Source: Candidatus Nitrosocaldus sp. (GTDB lineage: Archaea > Thermoproteota > Nitrososphaeria > Nitrososphaerales > Nitrosocaldaceae). From it: a stretch of DNA of 64,000 bases. The notes beneath the pieces are model-generated. The model searched no databases and was not told the origin of the DNA. It worked only from the letters and a program-made list of their open reading frames with translations. The translations under genes were made by a program, and so were the position numbers. Location: positions 22,297 to 86,296 of the forward strand of contig JANWZS010000006.1 of NCBI GenBank assembly GCA_025054855.1, given 5' to 3'. Below are positions 1 to 9,290 of the stretch, piece after piece (position 1 is the first letter of the stretch; every line of letters starts with the position of its first letter).

Positions 1-1410
1 GGAGGCAACACACTGGGCGTGGATGGTAGCAACATACCCTTGGTAGTGAAGAGGGTGAGGGATATGCTTGCTGAGCATGGCAAGGTACTGGCAGTGTTCT
101 CTGCACCATTCACCGTGTACAATGGCAAGGCAAGGTCACTGACAGATATAGCGATAGAGATAGGGAGGGGTTATGCAGCATCTGAACCAGTGGATATAGA
201 TGTGCTCAAGGGTGTGTATGAGCATATAGCAGGTAGGTACATGGATGAGCAGAACAGGGCTGAGTTCCTCCAGAGGCTCGACAGGTTCCACAGGCAGGTC
301 ATAATAGCACTGAAGCAGGCAGCAGAGTACAGGAGGTTTGTGGATGTTACGAGGGCTAGGGTACTGGCCTATAGCGGGGAACTGGTCATGGCATATGCAA
401 TGTATCACATAATGAGGAGCAACAGACTGAGAGCATGCAACATAGAGTTTGGCGAGTGGCCGATAATAACGGATGAGAACTTTGAGGCTGCGAACTTCAT
501 GCTGGATGCCAGTAGGAGCAGTAGCAGGGCACTCACAAGCATGCTCAACGAGCATGACGTTGTATGCATAGGGGGGTTCATAGGCAAGACGCTGGATGGG
601 TTGGAGACTACGTACGAGAGGGGAGGCTCAGACAGGACTGCTGCGGATCTGGCTGTGCTACTGCACGATTCATACTCCATAACCCTGAGCTTCGAGAAGG
701 ACAGTTCTGTACTCAGTGCTGATCCAAAGATAGTTAGGGATGGTCTAGAGCATGTACCAGTACTCTCATACAACGAGGCAGAACTCGCCGGGATGTTTGG
801 GATGAAGATACTCGATCCCATAGCGATCAAGGATATTGGGGATGCTGGTGTGGATGTTGAGATCAGGGTTACCAACATGAACAGGCCAGATGACTATACG
901 AGGATAGTCAGGCATCCAGATAAGGGGAGCAGCAAGGGCAACCCAATAAAGATAGTTACAGGGAGGAAGAGGTGCTGCATGGTGAGGATGCAGGGCGAGA
1001 TGGCATGGCACCTCAAGGTGCACCTGCTCAAGGATAGGAGGTACAACGAGTTCGTTCAGTTGAGCCCATACACCAAGGACCATGTAGAGCATGCAAGACT
1101 GCTCTTCCTGGATGCGGAGTTCGTGAGGAGGAGTGAGAGGCATATAAGGGCTTATGACAGCAGCGCATCGATAGTCTATGGGAGGGGTGTCATAACGCTC
1201 ATAGGGGATGAGATGTGGAGGGTTCCCAACGTTGCTGCAATGGCAAGCAGCACCCTAGGGGAGCATGGGATAAACATACTCAACATGGATGCGCAGGAGG
1301 AGACATCTAGGATAGTTATAGTGGTGGAGGACTCTGGTAGCAATGTAGAGGATGCGATAAGGGCTATACATGCCAAGAGGGCCATGTACTCTACAGTCGC
1401 TACAGACTAA
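1..1410 (+). CDS. lysC: Aspartate kinase, 5' end cut by the window edge
   Basis: Phosphorylates L-aspartate with ATP, the first step to lysine, threonine, methionine and isoleucine. The reading frame is open from base 1, and its first residues, GGNTLG, match the glycine-rich phosphate motif (KFGGTS-like) that normally lies a few residues after the start. The real start is therefore just outside the window and the GTG at 19 is internal. The kinase domain shows RGGSDRTAADLA, the aspartate-kinase signature, near residue 205. The C-terminal part is an ACT regulatory region with ITLIGDEMWRVPNVAA near residue 395, so feedback inhibition by an amino acid is likely. The effector cannot be told from sequence. 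The branched-chain aminotransferase follows after 49 bp on the same strand. Confidence 0.87.
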   Translation, partial: GGNTLGVDGSNIPLVVKRVRDMLAEHGKVLAVFSAPFTVYNGKARSLTDIAIEIGRGYAASEPVDIDVLKGVYEHIAGRYMDEQNRAEFLQRLDRFHRQVIIALKQAAEYRRFVDVTRARVLAYSGELVMAYAMYHIMRSNRLRACNIEFGEWPIITDENFEAANFMLDASRSSSRALTSMLNEHDVVCIGGFIGKTLDGLETTYERGGSDRTAADLAVLLHDSYSITLSFEKDSSVLSADPKIVRDGLEHVPVLSYNEAELAGMFGMKILDPIAIKDIGDAGVDVEIRVTNMNRPDDYTRIVRHPDKGSSKGNPIKIVTGRKRCCMVRMQGEMAWHLKVHLLKDRRYNEFVQLSPYTKDHVEHARLLFLDAEFVRRSERHIRAYDSSASIVYGRGVITLIGDEMWRVPNVAAMASSTLGEHGINILNMDAQEETSRIVIVVEDSGSNVEDAIRAIHAKRAMYSTVATD

Positions 1411-1459
1411 AGTTTATTTTGCCTGCTATGGAAGCATAGTCGTGAGTGTAGGCAAGGGA

Positions 1460-2392
1460 ATGAAGATATGGATGAACGGTAGCCTAGTCGATGCTGAGGA
1501 TGCCAAGGTGCATGTCCTGACTCATGCACTCCACTACGCCACTGGCATATTCGAGGGGATAAGATGTTATGAATCTGGCGGTGGCGGTAATGGCTCATAC
1601 ATATTCAGGCTGCACGATCATGTGAAGAGGTTCTTCTCGAGCGCAAAGATATACATGATGGATGTTCAGTATGGCTTCGATGATATAGTTGATGCGATAA
1701 TAGATACTGTAAAGGCCAATGGGATGAGGAACTGTTACATAAGGCCTATAGCATACTACTCATACGGGAGGATGGGCGTCAACCCGTTACCCAACAAGGT
1801 CGATGTTGCCATAGCAGTATGGAAGTGGGATGAGTACCTGAGCGCTGAGCAGGGGATAAGGTGCATGGTCTCCTCATGGCGTAGAATAGATGCCAGAACC
1901 ATGCCTGTAGGTGCAAAGGCAACGGCCAACTACGCCAATTCAGCACTAGCAAGGATAGAGGCGCTCAAGAATGGCTTCGATGAGGCCATAATGCTCAACA
2001 TAAACGGGATGGTTGCTGAGGCTAGTGCGGAGAACGTGTTCATGGTTAGGGATGGTGTGCTCTGCACCCCTCCAACTACTGATGGTGCACTTGCAGGGAT
2101 AACAAGGGATACAGTGCTCCAGATAGCGAAGCATGAGGGTATCATGTGTGAGGTTAGGAGCATAAGCAGGGATGAGCTCTACCTTGCGGATGAGGCGTTC
2201 CTGACTGGTACTGCTGCAGGGATAAAGCCCATAGTCATGATAGACAACAGGAAGGTTGGGGATGGGGGTGTAGGAGTAATAACGAAGAGGCTCAAGGGTA
2301 TATACGAGGATGTTGTGAGGGGCAGGGATGAGAGGTTCGTGAAGTGGTTAACGTACGTTGAGATGGATAGCAGCACTGCAACTAAACCATAA
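1460..2392 (+). CDS. ilvE: Branched-chain amino acid aminotransferase
   Basis: PLP-dependent class IV aminotransferase that interconverts Val, Leu and Ile with their 2-keto acids. About 310 residues, the usual length. Visible family features are the N-terminal KIWMNG start, HALHYATGIFEGIR near residue 25, the PLP-lysine region GAKATANYANSALA and EASAENVFMV. I chose the ATG at 1460 because family members begin MKIW(M/V)NG. The frame stays open upstream to 1370, but that part overlaps lysC and looks non-coding. It follows lysC by 49 bp and fits an amino-acid biosynthesis pair. Confidence 0.9.
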   Translation: MKIWMNGSLVDAEDAKVHVLTHALHYATGIFEGIRCYESGGGGNGSYIFRLHDHVKRFFSSAKIYMMDVQYGFDDIVDAIIDTVKANGMRNCYIRPIAYYSYGRMGVNPLPNKVDVAIAVWKWDEYLSAEQGIRCMVSSWRRIDARTMPVGAKATANYANSALARIEALKNGFDEAIMLNINGMVAEASAENVFMVRDGVLCTPPTTDGALAGITRDTVLQIAKHEGIMCEVRSISRDELYLADEAFLTGTAAGIKPIVMIDNRKVGDGGVGVITKRLKGIYEDVVRGRDERFVKWLTYVEMDSSTATKP

Positions 2393-2396
2393 TAAC

Positions 2397-2585
2397 TCAC
2401 TTCCTGTACGTATGGTACCTCCTTGCATGCTCCCTCAACTCATTCCCGCTGCTGAAGCCCATGTTGCACTCCATGCACCAGTATGGAGTATCGCTGTTGT
2501 GCACAACCTGTACATGCTGCATCAGCTCCTCGACCTTGGCAAATGCCTTGCCACACTGCTCACACCTGTGCCTCTTCCAGAATAT
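2397..2585 (-). CDS. Small two-finger C2H2 zinc-finger protein without a standard start codon
   Basis: A frame of about 62 codons encodes two classic C2H2 fingers. The first is [10 protein letters not shown] followed by two histidines (LMQHVQVVH). The second is [10 protein letters not shown] followed by HARRYH. It overlaps the 3' end of the DUF255 gene on the same strand in another frame. An in-frame stop sits at 2592-2594, and no ATG, GTG or TTG occurs before the first finger. The only early candidate is ATA at 2583-2585, which lies 6 nt after a perfect GGAGGTGA ribosome-binding sequence. Alternatives are a frameshift fusion with the DUF255 protein or a sequence error. The finger spacing makes coding origin very likely; the start is uncertain. 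Probable nucleic-acid or protein binder. Confidence 0.6.
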   Translation of the reverse strand: MFWKRHRCEQCGKAFAKVEELMQHVQVVHNSDTPYWCMECNMGFSSGNELREHARRYHTYRK

Positions 2586-4626
2586 GCCTCCTCACCTCCT
2601 CGATGCTATGCAATGGCAGGGAGCATCTGAACCCCTTGCATACGTATGCCGTGAACCCTCCATCGCTGGGTACCCTGCCAGAGAAGAAAGGTACACCCTC
2701 AAGCCCATCGAGTTCCTCCCTGCTTGCGATGACTGCCATGCACTCTGGCATGAACTCTCTCCACAAGTGCTTTGCACTCATGAGATCATCCGTAGTGCTG
2801 GTTATCATTGTCACCTCCACTGGCCTCCTCAGGTAGAGGTATAGTGCGTTGAGCATGTTACCATATGCGTATGGATTCTCCGCTGCATGCACTGCATGTG
2901 CCTTCATTATGCTCTCTGCAGCAGAGATGTACTCCTGCTTGTGCGTGTAATGGTAGAGTCTGATGAGTGCAAGCACGGTCATGGAGTTACCAGATGGCGT
3001 AGACAGATCGTACGGGCTCTTGCTCCTCACTATGAGTTGCTCATGCTCATCCGATGTGTAGTAGAGGTCATTGCTATCATCATCCCAGAAGTGCTTAAGC
3101 ATGTGGTCAGCATATGCTGCTGCCCTATCCAGATACATGCGCCTTGGGCGCACCTCGAAGAGATCGAGCAGTGCGTTCATGTACGATGCGTAATCATCCA
3201 GGTATGCATCGACCTTGGCTATACCATCCTTGTATATCCTCTTCAGCCTAGAGCCATCGACCATCCTAGCCTCTACCATATCCACAGCATTGAGTGCAGC
3301 ATCCAGGTACCTAGAATCATCTGATACCCTGTAACCCTTGACCATCGCAGAGATCATCAACCCGTTCCATGCAAGTATGACCTTCTCATCCCTTCCTGGC
3401 TTGACCCTTGCTTCTCTAGCATTGAATAGAAGTGCCCTGCACCTCTCCAGTATGCTCTTGACCTCGTCCACGCTCTTATTGAACCTTGATGCTAGAGCAT
3501 CTATGCTCATGCTCACATGCAGTACATTCCTACCCTCGAAGTTGCCCTGCTCGCTTATACCATAGTATGCGCAGAGGATATCTGTGTACTCATCACTGCC
3601 TATTAGCCTTCTAACCTCATCCTTACTCCAGGTGTAGTACCTACCCTCCTCGCCCTCAGAGTCTGCATCCTGCGATGAGCAGAACCCGTTCTCACTGCTC
3701 ACCATCTCCCTGAGCACGTAATCCAGTATGCCCTTCATAACCCCCATGTACCTCTCATCCCTGCTCACCTGATACGCCTCTGCATAGAGCAGTGCAAGCA
3801 TAGCATTATCGTACAGCATCTTCTCGAAGTGAGGCACCATCCATCTCGCATCAACAGAATACCTATGGAATCCTCCTCCTATCTGGTCATGTATGCCCCC
3901 ATCTGCCATCCTGTTCAGAGTGAACAGGACGAAGTTCAGGAACCTGCTCATACCCTTCATCCTGTGGTATCTGAGGAGGAACATGAGGTTCATGGCATTC
4001 GGGAACTTTGGTGCACCACCAAACCCACCGTTCACCATGTCAGCATCATCCAGCAGGTGTACAGCCGCCTCATCCAGCAACGTCCCATCTAGACTCTCAG
4101 TAGCCCTTGGCCTAACCTCCAGCATGGATAAGCCATTCATGATCATCTCAACCTGCCTCTTAACCCTCTCCCTATCGTTCCTGTAGAGCTCAGCAAGGTA
4201 GGTTAGCAGCCTAGGGAACCCTGGAAGCCCATACCTATCCTCCTTCGGGAAGTAGGTTCCAACGTAGAATGGCTTCAGATCAGGTGTTAGGAATACGCTT
4301 AGAGGCCATCCTCCAGTGCCAGTGACGAGTTGGCATACCCTCTGGTACACATCATCTATATCTGGCCTCTCCTCCCTGTCGACCTTTATGTTTATGTAGT
4401 GCTCATTCATTATCCTTGCTACCTCCTCATCCTCGAAGCACTCATGCTCCATCACATGGCACCAGTGGCATGCGCTGTAGCCTATGCTGAGGAAGATGGG
4501 CTTATCCTCCTCCCTAGCCCTTCTTAACGCCTCTTCAGACCAAGGGTACCAGTCCACGGGGTTGTCTGCATGCTGAAGTAGGTATGGACTGGTCTCACTG
4601 GCAAGCCTGTTCAGCCTCCTGCCCAT
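2560..4626 (-). CDS. DUF255 / YyaL-type thioredoxin-domain protein
   Basis: A 688-residue member of the DUF255 family (YyaL, SSP411/spermatogenesis-associated 20-like). Residues 1 to about 165 form a thioredoxin-like domain with the redox motif CHWC in SACHWCHVM near residue 53. The rest resembles an alpha/alpha-barrel of the N-acylglucosamine 2-epimerase or glycosyl-hydrolase type. Typical strings include [27 protein letters not shown] and [17 protein letters not shown]. Its substrate is unknown. The length matches full-length family members. The start ATG at 4626 is preceded by a TATA-like stretch about 24 bp upstream. The 3' end overlaps the small C2H2 frame. Confidence 0.88.
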   Translation of the reverse strand: MGRRLNRLASETSPYLLQHADNPVDWYPWSEEALRRAREEDKPIFLSIGYSACHWCHVMEHECFEDEEVARIMNEHYINIKVDREERPDIDDVYQRVCQLVTGTGGWPLSVFLTPDLKPFYVGTYFPKEDRYGLPGFPRLLTYLAELYRNDRERVKRQVEMIMNGLSMLEVRPRATESLDGTLLDEAAVHLLDDADMVNGGFGGAPKFPNAMNLMFLLRYHRMKGMSRFLNFVLFTLNRMADGGIHDQIGGGFHRYSVDARWMVPHFEKMLYDNAMLALLYAEAYQVSRDERYMGVMKGILDYVLREMVSSENGFCSSQDADSEGEEGRYYTWSKDEVRRLIGSDEYTDILCAYYGISEQGNFEGRNVLHVSMSIDALASRFNKSVDEVKSILERCRALLFNAREARVKPGRDEKVILAWNGLMISAMVKGYRVSDDSRYLDAALNAVDMVEARMVDGSRLKRIYKDGIAKVDAYLDDYASYMNALLDLFEVRPRRMYLDRAAAYADHMLKHFWDDDSNDLYYTSDEHEQLIVRSKSPYDLSTPSGNSMTVLALIRLYHYTHKQEYISAAESIMKAHAVHAAENPYAYGNMLNALYLYLRRPVEVTMITSTTDDLMSAKHLWREFMPECMAVIASREELDGLEGVPFFSGRVPSDGGFTAYVCKGFRCSLPLHSIEEVRRHILEEAQV

Positions 4627-5085
4627 GCTTAACCATTGATGATGATCATATTTGTAACTTCCTGAATGGTATGTATGAAAGGCATGAAAGGTATCTATGC
4701 CATACTAATAACCATAGATTATGGGTGTAGACATAGAATACGTATAGTCTCGCTAAGCGTAGTTAGGCTTACCTTGGCTGTATGCGTATGTAGGATCTGC
4801 AATGGACTCGCTACATGCTAGGATACATAGGCATATATCATCGCAGAAGGGGTTGAGGTGGCATATAGATTAACTAATAATGCATGGATGCTCAAGGGTT
4901 GTAAGCGCCGTCTATGCAGTAACTGATAGCAGGTGCATGGAGTGCATGCTGAGCAGTAGTATAGCAGAGCACCATATGCACCATTCAAGGGCTTGTGCAT
5001 CTGACCGCTCATGCTACTCACACCTCTACTCCGTTGATTGGCTTGCTTGCATAATCTACGCATTCATGAGGTGCAACATCTACCA
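4627..5085. other. Intergenic stretch, no supported gene
   Basis: About 460 bp between the DUF255 start and the zinc-ribbon gene. Short open frames exist (for example one of 92 codons on the plus strand from 4880) but they are rich in Cys, His, Met and Ser and lack domain logic. The first bases on the DUF255 side would hold that gene's promoter. I see no tRNA, repeat array or strong hairpin. Confidence 0.5.
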
Positions 5086-5256
5086 TCAGTATGAGATTTC
5101 AGAACTCGGCCTGAGCCCTCTCTTCCAACTGGTCTTGCCGCATACTGAGCATCTGTAGAGCCTCCTCCTCTTGTACGTTGCCATCTCTGGCTCCATTACT
5201 ATATCATGCTTGGTACGCTTCATGCACCTATCGCAGAACCTCATCTCAGCGTACAT
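5086..5256 (-). CDS. Small zinc-ribbon protein
   Basis: A 56-residue basic protein with two CxxC knuckles, FCDRC near residue 6 and YRCSVCGKTSW near residue 36, the pattern of a single zinc ribbon. I chose the ATG at 5254-5256 (MYAEMRFC) because it sits about 27 bp from a TATA-like box at 5278-5288, which suggests a leaderless transcript. The frame extends to 5313 but then overlaps the divergent neighbour. Such mini zinc ribbons are common in archaea, often in transcription or ribosome-linked roles. The function here is unknown. Confidence 0.72.
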   Translation of the reverse strand: MYAEMRFCDRCMKRTKHDIVMEPEMATYKRRRLYRCSVCGKTSWKRGLRPSSEISY

Positions 5257-5277
5257 GGCATGATAGAATAGAAAAGG

Positions 5278-5288
5278 TAATAAATAAA
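5278..5288. promoter_or_regulatory. Shared TATA-like box between divergent genes
   Basis: TAATAAATAAA lies between the zinc-ribbon gene (start 5256, minus) and the hypothetical gene (start 5306, plus). Its centre is 23 bp from the plus start and 27 bp from the minus start, so one TBP site or two overlapping ones could serve both leaderless genes. Confidence 0.5.
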
Positions 5289-5305
5289 CTCTATCTAGAG
5301 AGGGT

Positions 5306-5740
5306 ATGAGCACTACTCTAGGCTGGATCGTTGTTAGGGAGGATATCCAGTACTACATATACGATGAGCATAGGAATACTATAGGGTACTTCGTACCTGA
5401 CTATGGTACGAATGAGGAGGACAGGATAATAGACCTCATCACCGATGAGGCTAGCGTGAGGGGAGGCAGGCTCATGCTCTACATAAGTGCCCTACCAAAG
5501 GATGAGATGGACTATGCTGGGTTCATGGGATGGATGGGTTCGCTGAGCGAGAGGCTGGCAAAGATCAAAGCATACCAGGATAGGAGAGGGTTGGGTGCAC
5601 CAACGGTGAGGATAGAGCACAACAGCATCGGCGTAGGCATGGATGTGAGGTTCGATAGGAGGGTTGAGCTCACGAAGAGGAGCCTTACCAGTGCACTGAG
5701 CACCATACTGGATGAGATGCGTGCAATGAACGTGATATAG
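5306..5740 (+). CDS. Conserved hypothetical protein, paralogue of the gene at 42591-43061
   Basis: A 144-residue soluble acidic protein that I do not recognise as a named family. It shares its layout with the 156-residue protein at 42591-43061. Both have an N-terminal YYxxYDxxxN segment, then the landmark (V/Q)PDYG (YFVPDYG here, YFQPDYG there), a central LY(I/V) strand, a pair of helices ending near AxIK, and a similar closing helix (LSTILDEMRAMNVI versus VSKILDMLAEKGLI). No signal peptide or metal motif is visible. It is transcribed divergently from the zinc-ribbon gene from a shared TATA region. Confidence 0.7.
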   Translation: MSTTLGWIVVREDIQYYIYDEHRNTIGYFVPDYGTNEEDRIIDLITDEASVRGGRLMLYISALPKDEMDYAGFMGWMGSLSERLAKIKAYQDRRGLGAPTVRIEHNSIGVGMDVRFDRRVELTKRSLTSALSTILDEMRAMNVI

Positions 5741-5832
5741 TAAGCATAGATACATAATATGTGCTCTCTATTGTGACCAATTTAGTATATAACTAATATT
5801 TGATAGTGAATAAGCTATAAAAATATGGATGG

Positions 5833-7399
5833 TTAAGTAGTTGTTCTATCGAACCATATCCTGAGCTTCGAGTCAAGATTTACGGTTCTGTTATCTAGCC
5901 ATAGATTGTATGCTTCCCTAGCACTTGTTGATGTGACGCTATAGTATGAGCCTATATACTCATGTGTCTTGGTTTGAGTACCCTCTGTATCAGAATTGGT
6001 TGACTGTGGCCCTTGCTGCTCGTACTCCAATGGCTAGATGACTCACATGTATTAACATCAAGATGGCAGTGATACGATCTCGGCCTCCATAGTGTGTTAT
6101 CTGTGCTATCCCTCCTATCGAATGCTGTTACTACAAGTGTACTTGTTCTGCTTGAGAATGTTATAGAAGGCAGGAACTGGTCCTTGTTTGCTGTACCCTC
6201 ATTGACTATATTCACTGCAGCGTTCACATCGCTAGGGCTCGTACTGCAGTTCTGTCCTTGTGTTGTACAGTTGGTTATCTTCTTGTACATTATGTTTGTG
6301 TTTGGTGGAGATGCTGTTGGTGCATATCCTATCCTGTCCATACAACATGCAGATTGTTTGAACTATCTATTGCTAGATAGGGGAAGTTATTTGCTTTAAA
6401 GCCACTCTGTTGGCCATTTATGGTTATTCCTATGACGCAACCAAATGCATCCCTACAATAATTACTAGTACCAGCAGTAGTAGGTATTCTATGAGTATTT
6501 GCAATTATCTGTGTGCTATCAAATGTACCACCATTATCGAATGACCTCTTAAACCTTATCGATGCAGTAGTATCCCCAGTCAACTTTGCCCATGCAACGT
6601 ATATTATGCCATTGCTACCATTAACGACTATATTGCAGCCGTGAACAGATGTATCACTTACTATTATTTGCCTGCCATGCAGTACCAGAGTCTAGTTGAA
6701 CAGGACTTCCAGTGCTACCAACCCTCTTGAAGAATAAAGCAATTGATGTTGAGTATGGGTAGTTACCACTACTATCCTTATAGTCCCATCTCCTTACATC
6801 GTTCATTTTAGCCCAGCATAGATACACATTGCTTCCATTAACAGCTATCCATGGCTTATCAACTATTGACAATCATTATCTGTGCTTGGATCATCATTTG
6901 TGCATGTAGCCTCTTCTACAACTGTAGGAGTGCTCCATGTCTGACCATTATCTGTTGATGTAGAGTAGTATATCTTCGATACATCCCCTCTATTATAGAA
7001 TCTTATGCTATCAGATAATGCTAGGCATGCTACATACCATGTCACAGTATTGCCTACCTTGCTTACAGCAACTACTGGATCTGCTGATATATATGTGCCA
7101 GTTGGTAGAGGCAGATACCCTCTATCAGTCCATGTTGCTCCTCCATCCGTGCTAGTTGCTACCCTGCATCTAGCTGCTGAGCCAGAGTATGCAGCAAAGT
7201 CCATGAATGCTGCCATCAGTATGTTGCTGTCAGTTGGATGCCTCATTATATATGCCTCTATCTTACGGTATCCAGTATCTGCATTGCTGACAAGCACATC
7301 GTTGTAGAACTCCCATGATAGTGTATGTGCATACACAGTAGTGCTGCTAGCAACCAATGCTGCTACCATAATCAATGCTGTTATCGCTCTCTTCTGCAT
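5833..7399 (-). pseudogene. Decayed secreted Asp-box (BNR/sialidase-like) protein
   Basis: Five overlapping open segments in changing frames reconstruct one secreted protein of about 500 residues. The segments are 7399-6863, 6872-6654, about 6660-6329, 6341 to about 6030, and 6030-5833. The start carries a clear signal peptide (MQKRAITALIMVAALVAS, then VYA). Asp-box motifs SxDxGxTW occur as STDGGATW and STDNGQTW, with a weaker FDNGGTF. They define a BNR beta-propeller as in sialidase-like proteins. Continuity across each break is good, for example KPWIAVNGSN and later NNLHVVWTG continuing as DRIGYAP. At least four frameshifts break it, so it is a pseudogene unless the sequence is wrong. The original ligand is unknown. 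Confidence 0.75.
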
Positions 7400-7494
7400 T
7401 AATCATAGCAATTCTGGTCATATCTGATAAGATTATTTGTCAAAAAAGACAAAAAAGTTTAGATTTATATCTTGGGATATGGATATAGAGATGT

Positions 7495-8147
7495 GTGATG
7501 ATGGGTAGCGTGAATATAAGCAAGAGGCAGATGCTCATGTATGCTGGTGCATTCATAATGCTAGGTATAGCAGTTACGCTACTGGTTACAAGCCCATATA
7601 TAATGGGCTCAACACCTACATTTGGTAGAGCAGAGGTATCTATACAAGCATTATCAAGCGTTGAATATATAGAGAAGCTTCCAGAGAGAATCAAGGCTAT
7701 ATAAAGAGAGGTCGGGACTGAAGCCTGCTACTACCATCGTATATGTGGTAGCGAGATTGCCAACTACAATGATATAGCCATTCCAATAGATGATAGCATA
7801 ATAGCAAAGTTCCCAAGATCGGATGAGTTCATGAAGGCATTCAAGACTCTTGAAGAACGCCATCTTGATCCTGATGAGTGTAGTACTGGACCGATCTATG
7901 GAAGCGCATGGATATGTGATGTTACCAACGTATATGAGTTCGAGATAGGCAAGGGCGATGCTGATGCGCTCAAGAGCATACTTAGAGAGTTGGCAATGCA
8001 GCATAACAAATCAAAGGATGAGAGAGATCCGCTGTTGTAAGGGACTATGGCCTCGACAGGGATATAGTAACAACGGGTACTGTAGTGACTGTTAGGTATG
8101 GCAACATATACTATTGGATAGGGGTTGCTACATACTCTATACCATAA
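7495..8147 (+). pseudogene. Membrane-anchored protein broken by a stop and a frameshift
   Basis: The frame starts at 7495 (MMMGSVNISK), has one N-terminal membrane segment (residues about 13-33), and meets TAA at 7702-7704. It then continues in the same frame with good coding character through residue strings such as SDEFMKAFKTLEERH and WICDVTNVYEFEIG to TAA at 8038-8040. A shift near 8025 opens the last part (VRDYGLDRDIVTTG to YYWIGVATYSIP), ending at 8147. The layout (one anchor helix and an outside domain of under 200 residues) resembles the intact gene at 16791-17378, though sequence similarity is weak by eye. Family not recognised. Confidence 0.6.
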
Positions 8148-8227
8148 GAGCCAGATCGAAGTCATTTTATTTTTATCAAATACAGCTCTTCACTTCTTTA
8201 TTATTCTTTATTAAAGGCTAACAGGGA

Positions 8228-9196
8228 CTAAAAGTTGTACGCCTGTGCGCCTATGCTCTTCCTCCAGTCAGCCTTTATCCCTGGCTTGCCAGCGAGCCTC
8301 TGCAGGTAGTTGTATGCTGATATCCCTGCCTTTGCACCCTCTCCAGCAGCGACTATGACCTGCTTGTATGGAACGCTGGTAGCATCACCAGCAGCGAATA
8401 TACCCTTGTAGGAGGTCTCACAGTACTCATTCACCTCAACCTCACCCCTCTGGTTCAACTTCACTAGATGCTTGATGAAATCAGTGTATATCTTGTAGCC
8501 CATCTCAACGAATAGCCCATCAACCTCTATCCTCCTAGTGCCTCCAGATGCATCCCTTACAGTTATGCTGCTAAGCCTCTCATTACCATCGAGTGCTATA
8601 ACCTCACTGTTGGGAACGTACTCTATGTTATCCTTCCTCTCTAGCGCATCTATCATCTCCTTGTCCCCTGCCATCTTGCTCGTCCTGTATATGACGTAGA
8701 TCTTCCTTGCAAACCTGCTCAGCAGTAGTGCAGACTCTACGAGGTAGTTGCCTACTCCAGTTGTAGCAACTACCCTGCCCTGATAGAATGGTGCCTCTGA
8801 CTTGGTAGCATATGTCAAGCCCCTCCCAAGGAACCTCCTCTCCCCCTCCAGCCCAAGCTCTCTGGGCACCTTGCCCAGAGCAAGTACAAGTGCCTTGCAT
8901 GTGTACTCCCTCTCGTTGCTTGCTACTCTGAACTCACCATCCATAGCATCGATTCTCTCAACCCTCTCATACCTCACCTTGCCACCAAATGTGAGTACCT
9001 GCTGCTCTAGTGTTCTAGCGAGCAACTCCCCACTAGTCAGTATTATCCCAGGGTAGTTCTCAAGCCTAGGGATGAGGTTCAGTTGCCCTCCAAGGTCCTG
9101 TGAGAGCACTAGTACATCAGAGCCCTGCCTTGCGATGAAGAGTGCAGCAGATAGCCCTGCTACGCCACCACCTATCACTATAACATCATGGTGCAT
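8228..9196 (-). CDS. Thioredoxin-reductase-like flavoprotein lacking the CxxC
   Basis: A 322-residue member of the thioredoxin reductase fold. The FAD site is IVIGGGVAGLSAALF at the N-terminus, the NADPH-type site is TTGVGNYLVESALLL near residue 145, and the C-terminal FAD motif is GIFAAGDATS. At the place where true thioredoxin reductases have the redox pair (YCATCDGPF), this protein reads YATKSEAPFY, with no cysteine. It therefore cannot reduce thioredoxin by the normal route. Related CxxC-less proteins act as ferredoxin-NADP reductases or have unknown roles. Transcribed alone; a TATA-like TATTTAAATA at 9218-9227 is 26 bp from the start. Confidence 0.85.
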   Translation of the reverse strand: MHHDVIVIGGGVAGLSAALFIARQGSDVLVLSQDLGGQLNLIPRLENYPGIILTSGELLARTLEQQVLTFGGKVRYERVERIDAMDGEFRVASNEREYTCKALVLALGKVPRELGLEGERRFLGRGLTYATKSEAPFYQGRVVATTGVGNYLVESALLLSRFARKIYVIYRTSKMAGDKEMIDALERKDNIEYVPNSEVIALDGNERLSSITVRDASGGTRRIEVDGLFVEMGYKIYTDFIKHLVKLNQRGEVEVNEYCETSYKGIFAAGDATSVPYKQVIVAAGEGAKAGISAYNYLQRLAGKPGIKADWRKSIGAQAYNF

Positions 9197-9217
9197 GTGT
9201 GCATCTTACTAACTGCT

Positions 9218-9269
9218 TATTTAAATACTGCTCTATAGCATTATAGATGATAAATCTTGGTTTTTATTA
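9218..9269. promoter_or_regulatory. Back-to-back TATA boxes between flavoprotein and phosphatase genes
   Basis: TATTTAAATA (9218-9227) is centred 26 bp before the minus-strand start at 9196. TTTTTATTA (9261-9269) is centred 26 bp before the plus-strand start at 9291. Both fit leaderless archaeal promoters. Confidence 0.5.
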
Positions 9270-9290
9270 CCAGCACTGATACCCTCTGCC

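Noticed and set aside
405..878. Minus-strand open frames across the aspartate kinase gene
   Set aside because: They are shadows of the strong plus-strand coding frame.
4880..5158. Plus-strand frame of 92 codons in the gap
   Set aside because: Composition is Cys/His/Met-rich without domain pattern and its end overlaps the zinc-ribbon gene on the other strand.
5833..8147. Sequencing error as the whole explanation for the broken genes
   Set aside because: Kept as a minor possibility only: all long housekeeping genes on both sides are intact, so random indel error at this rate is unlikely.
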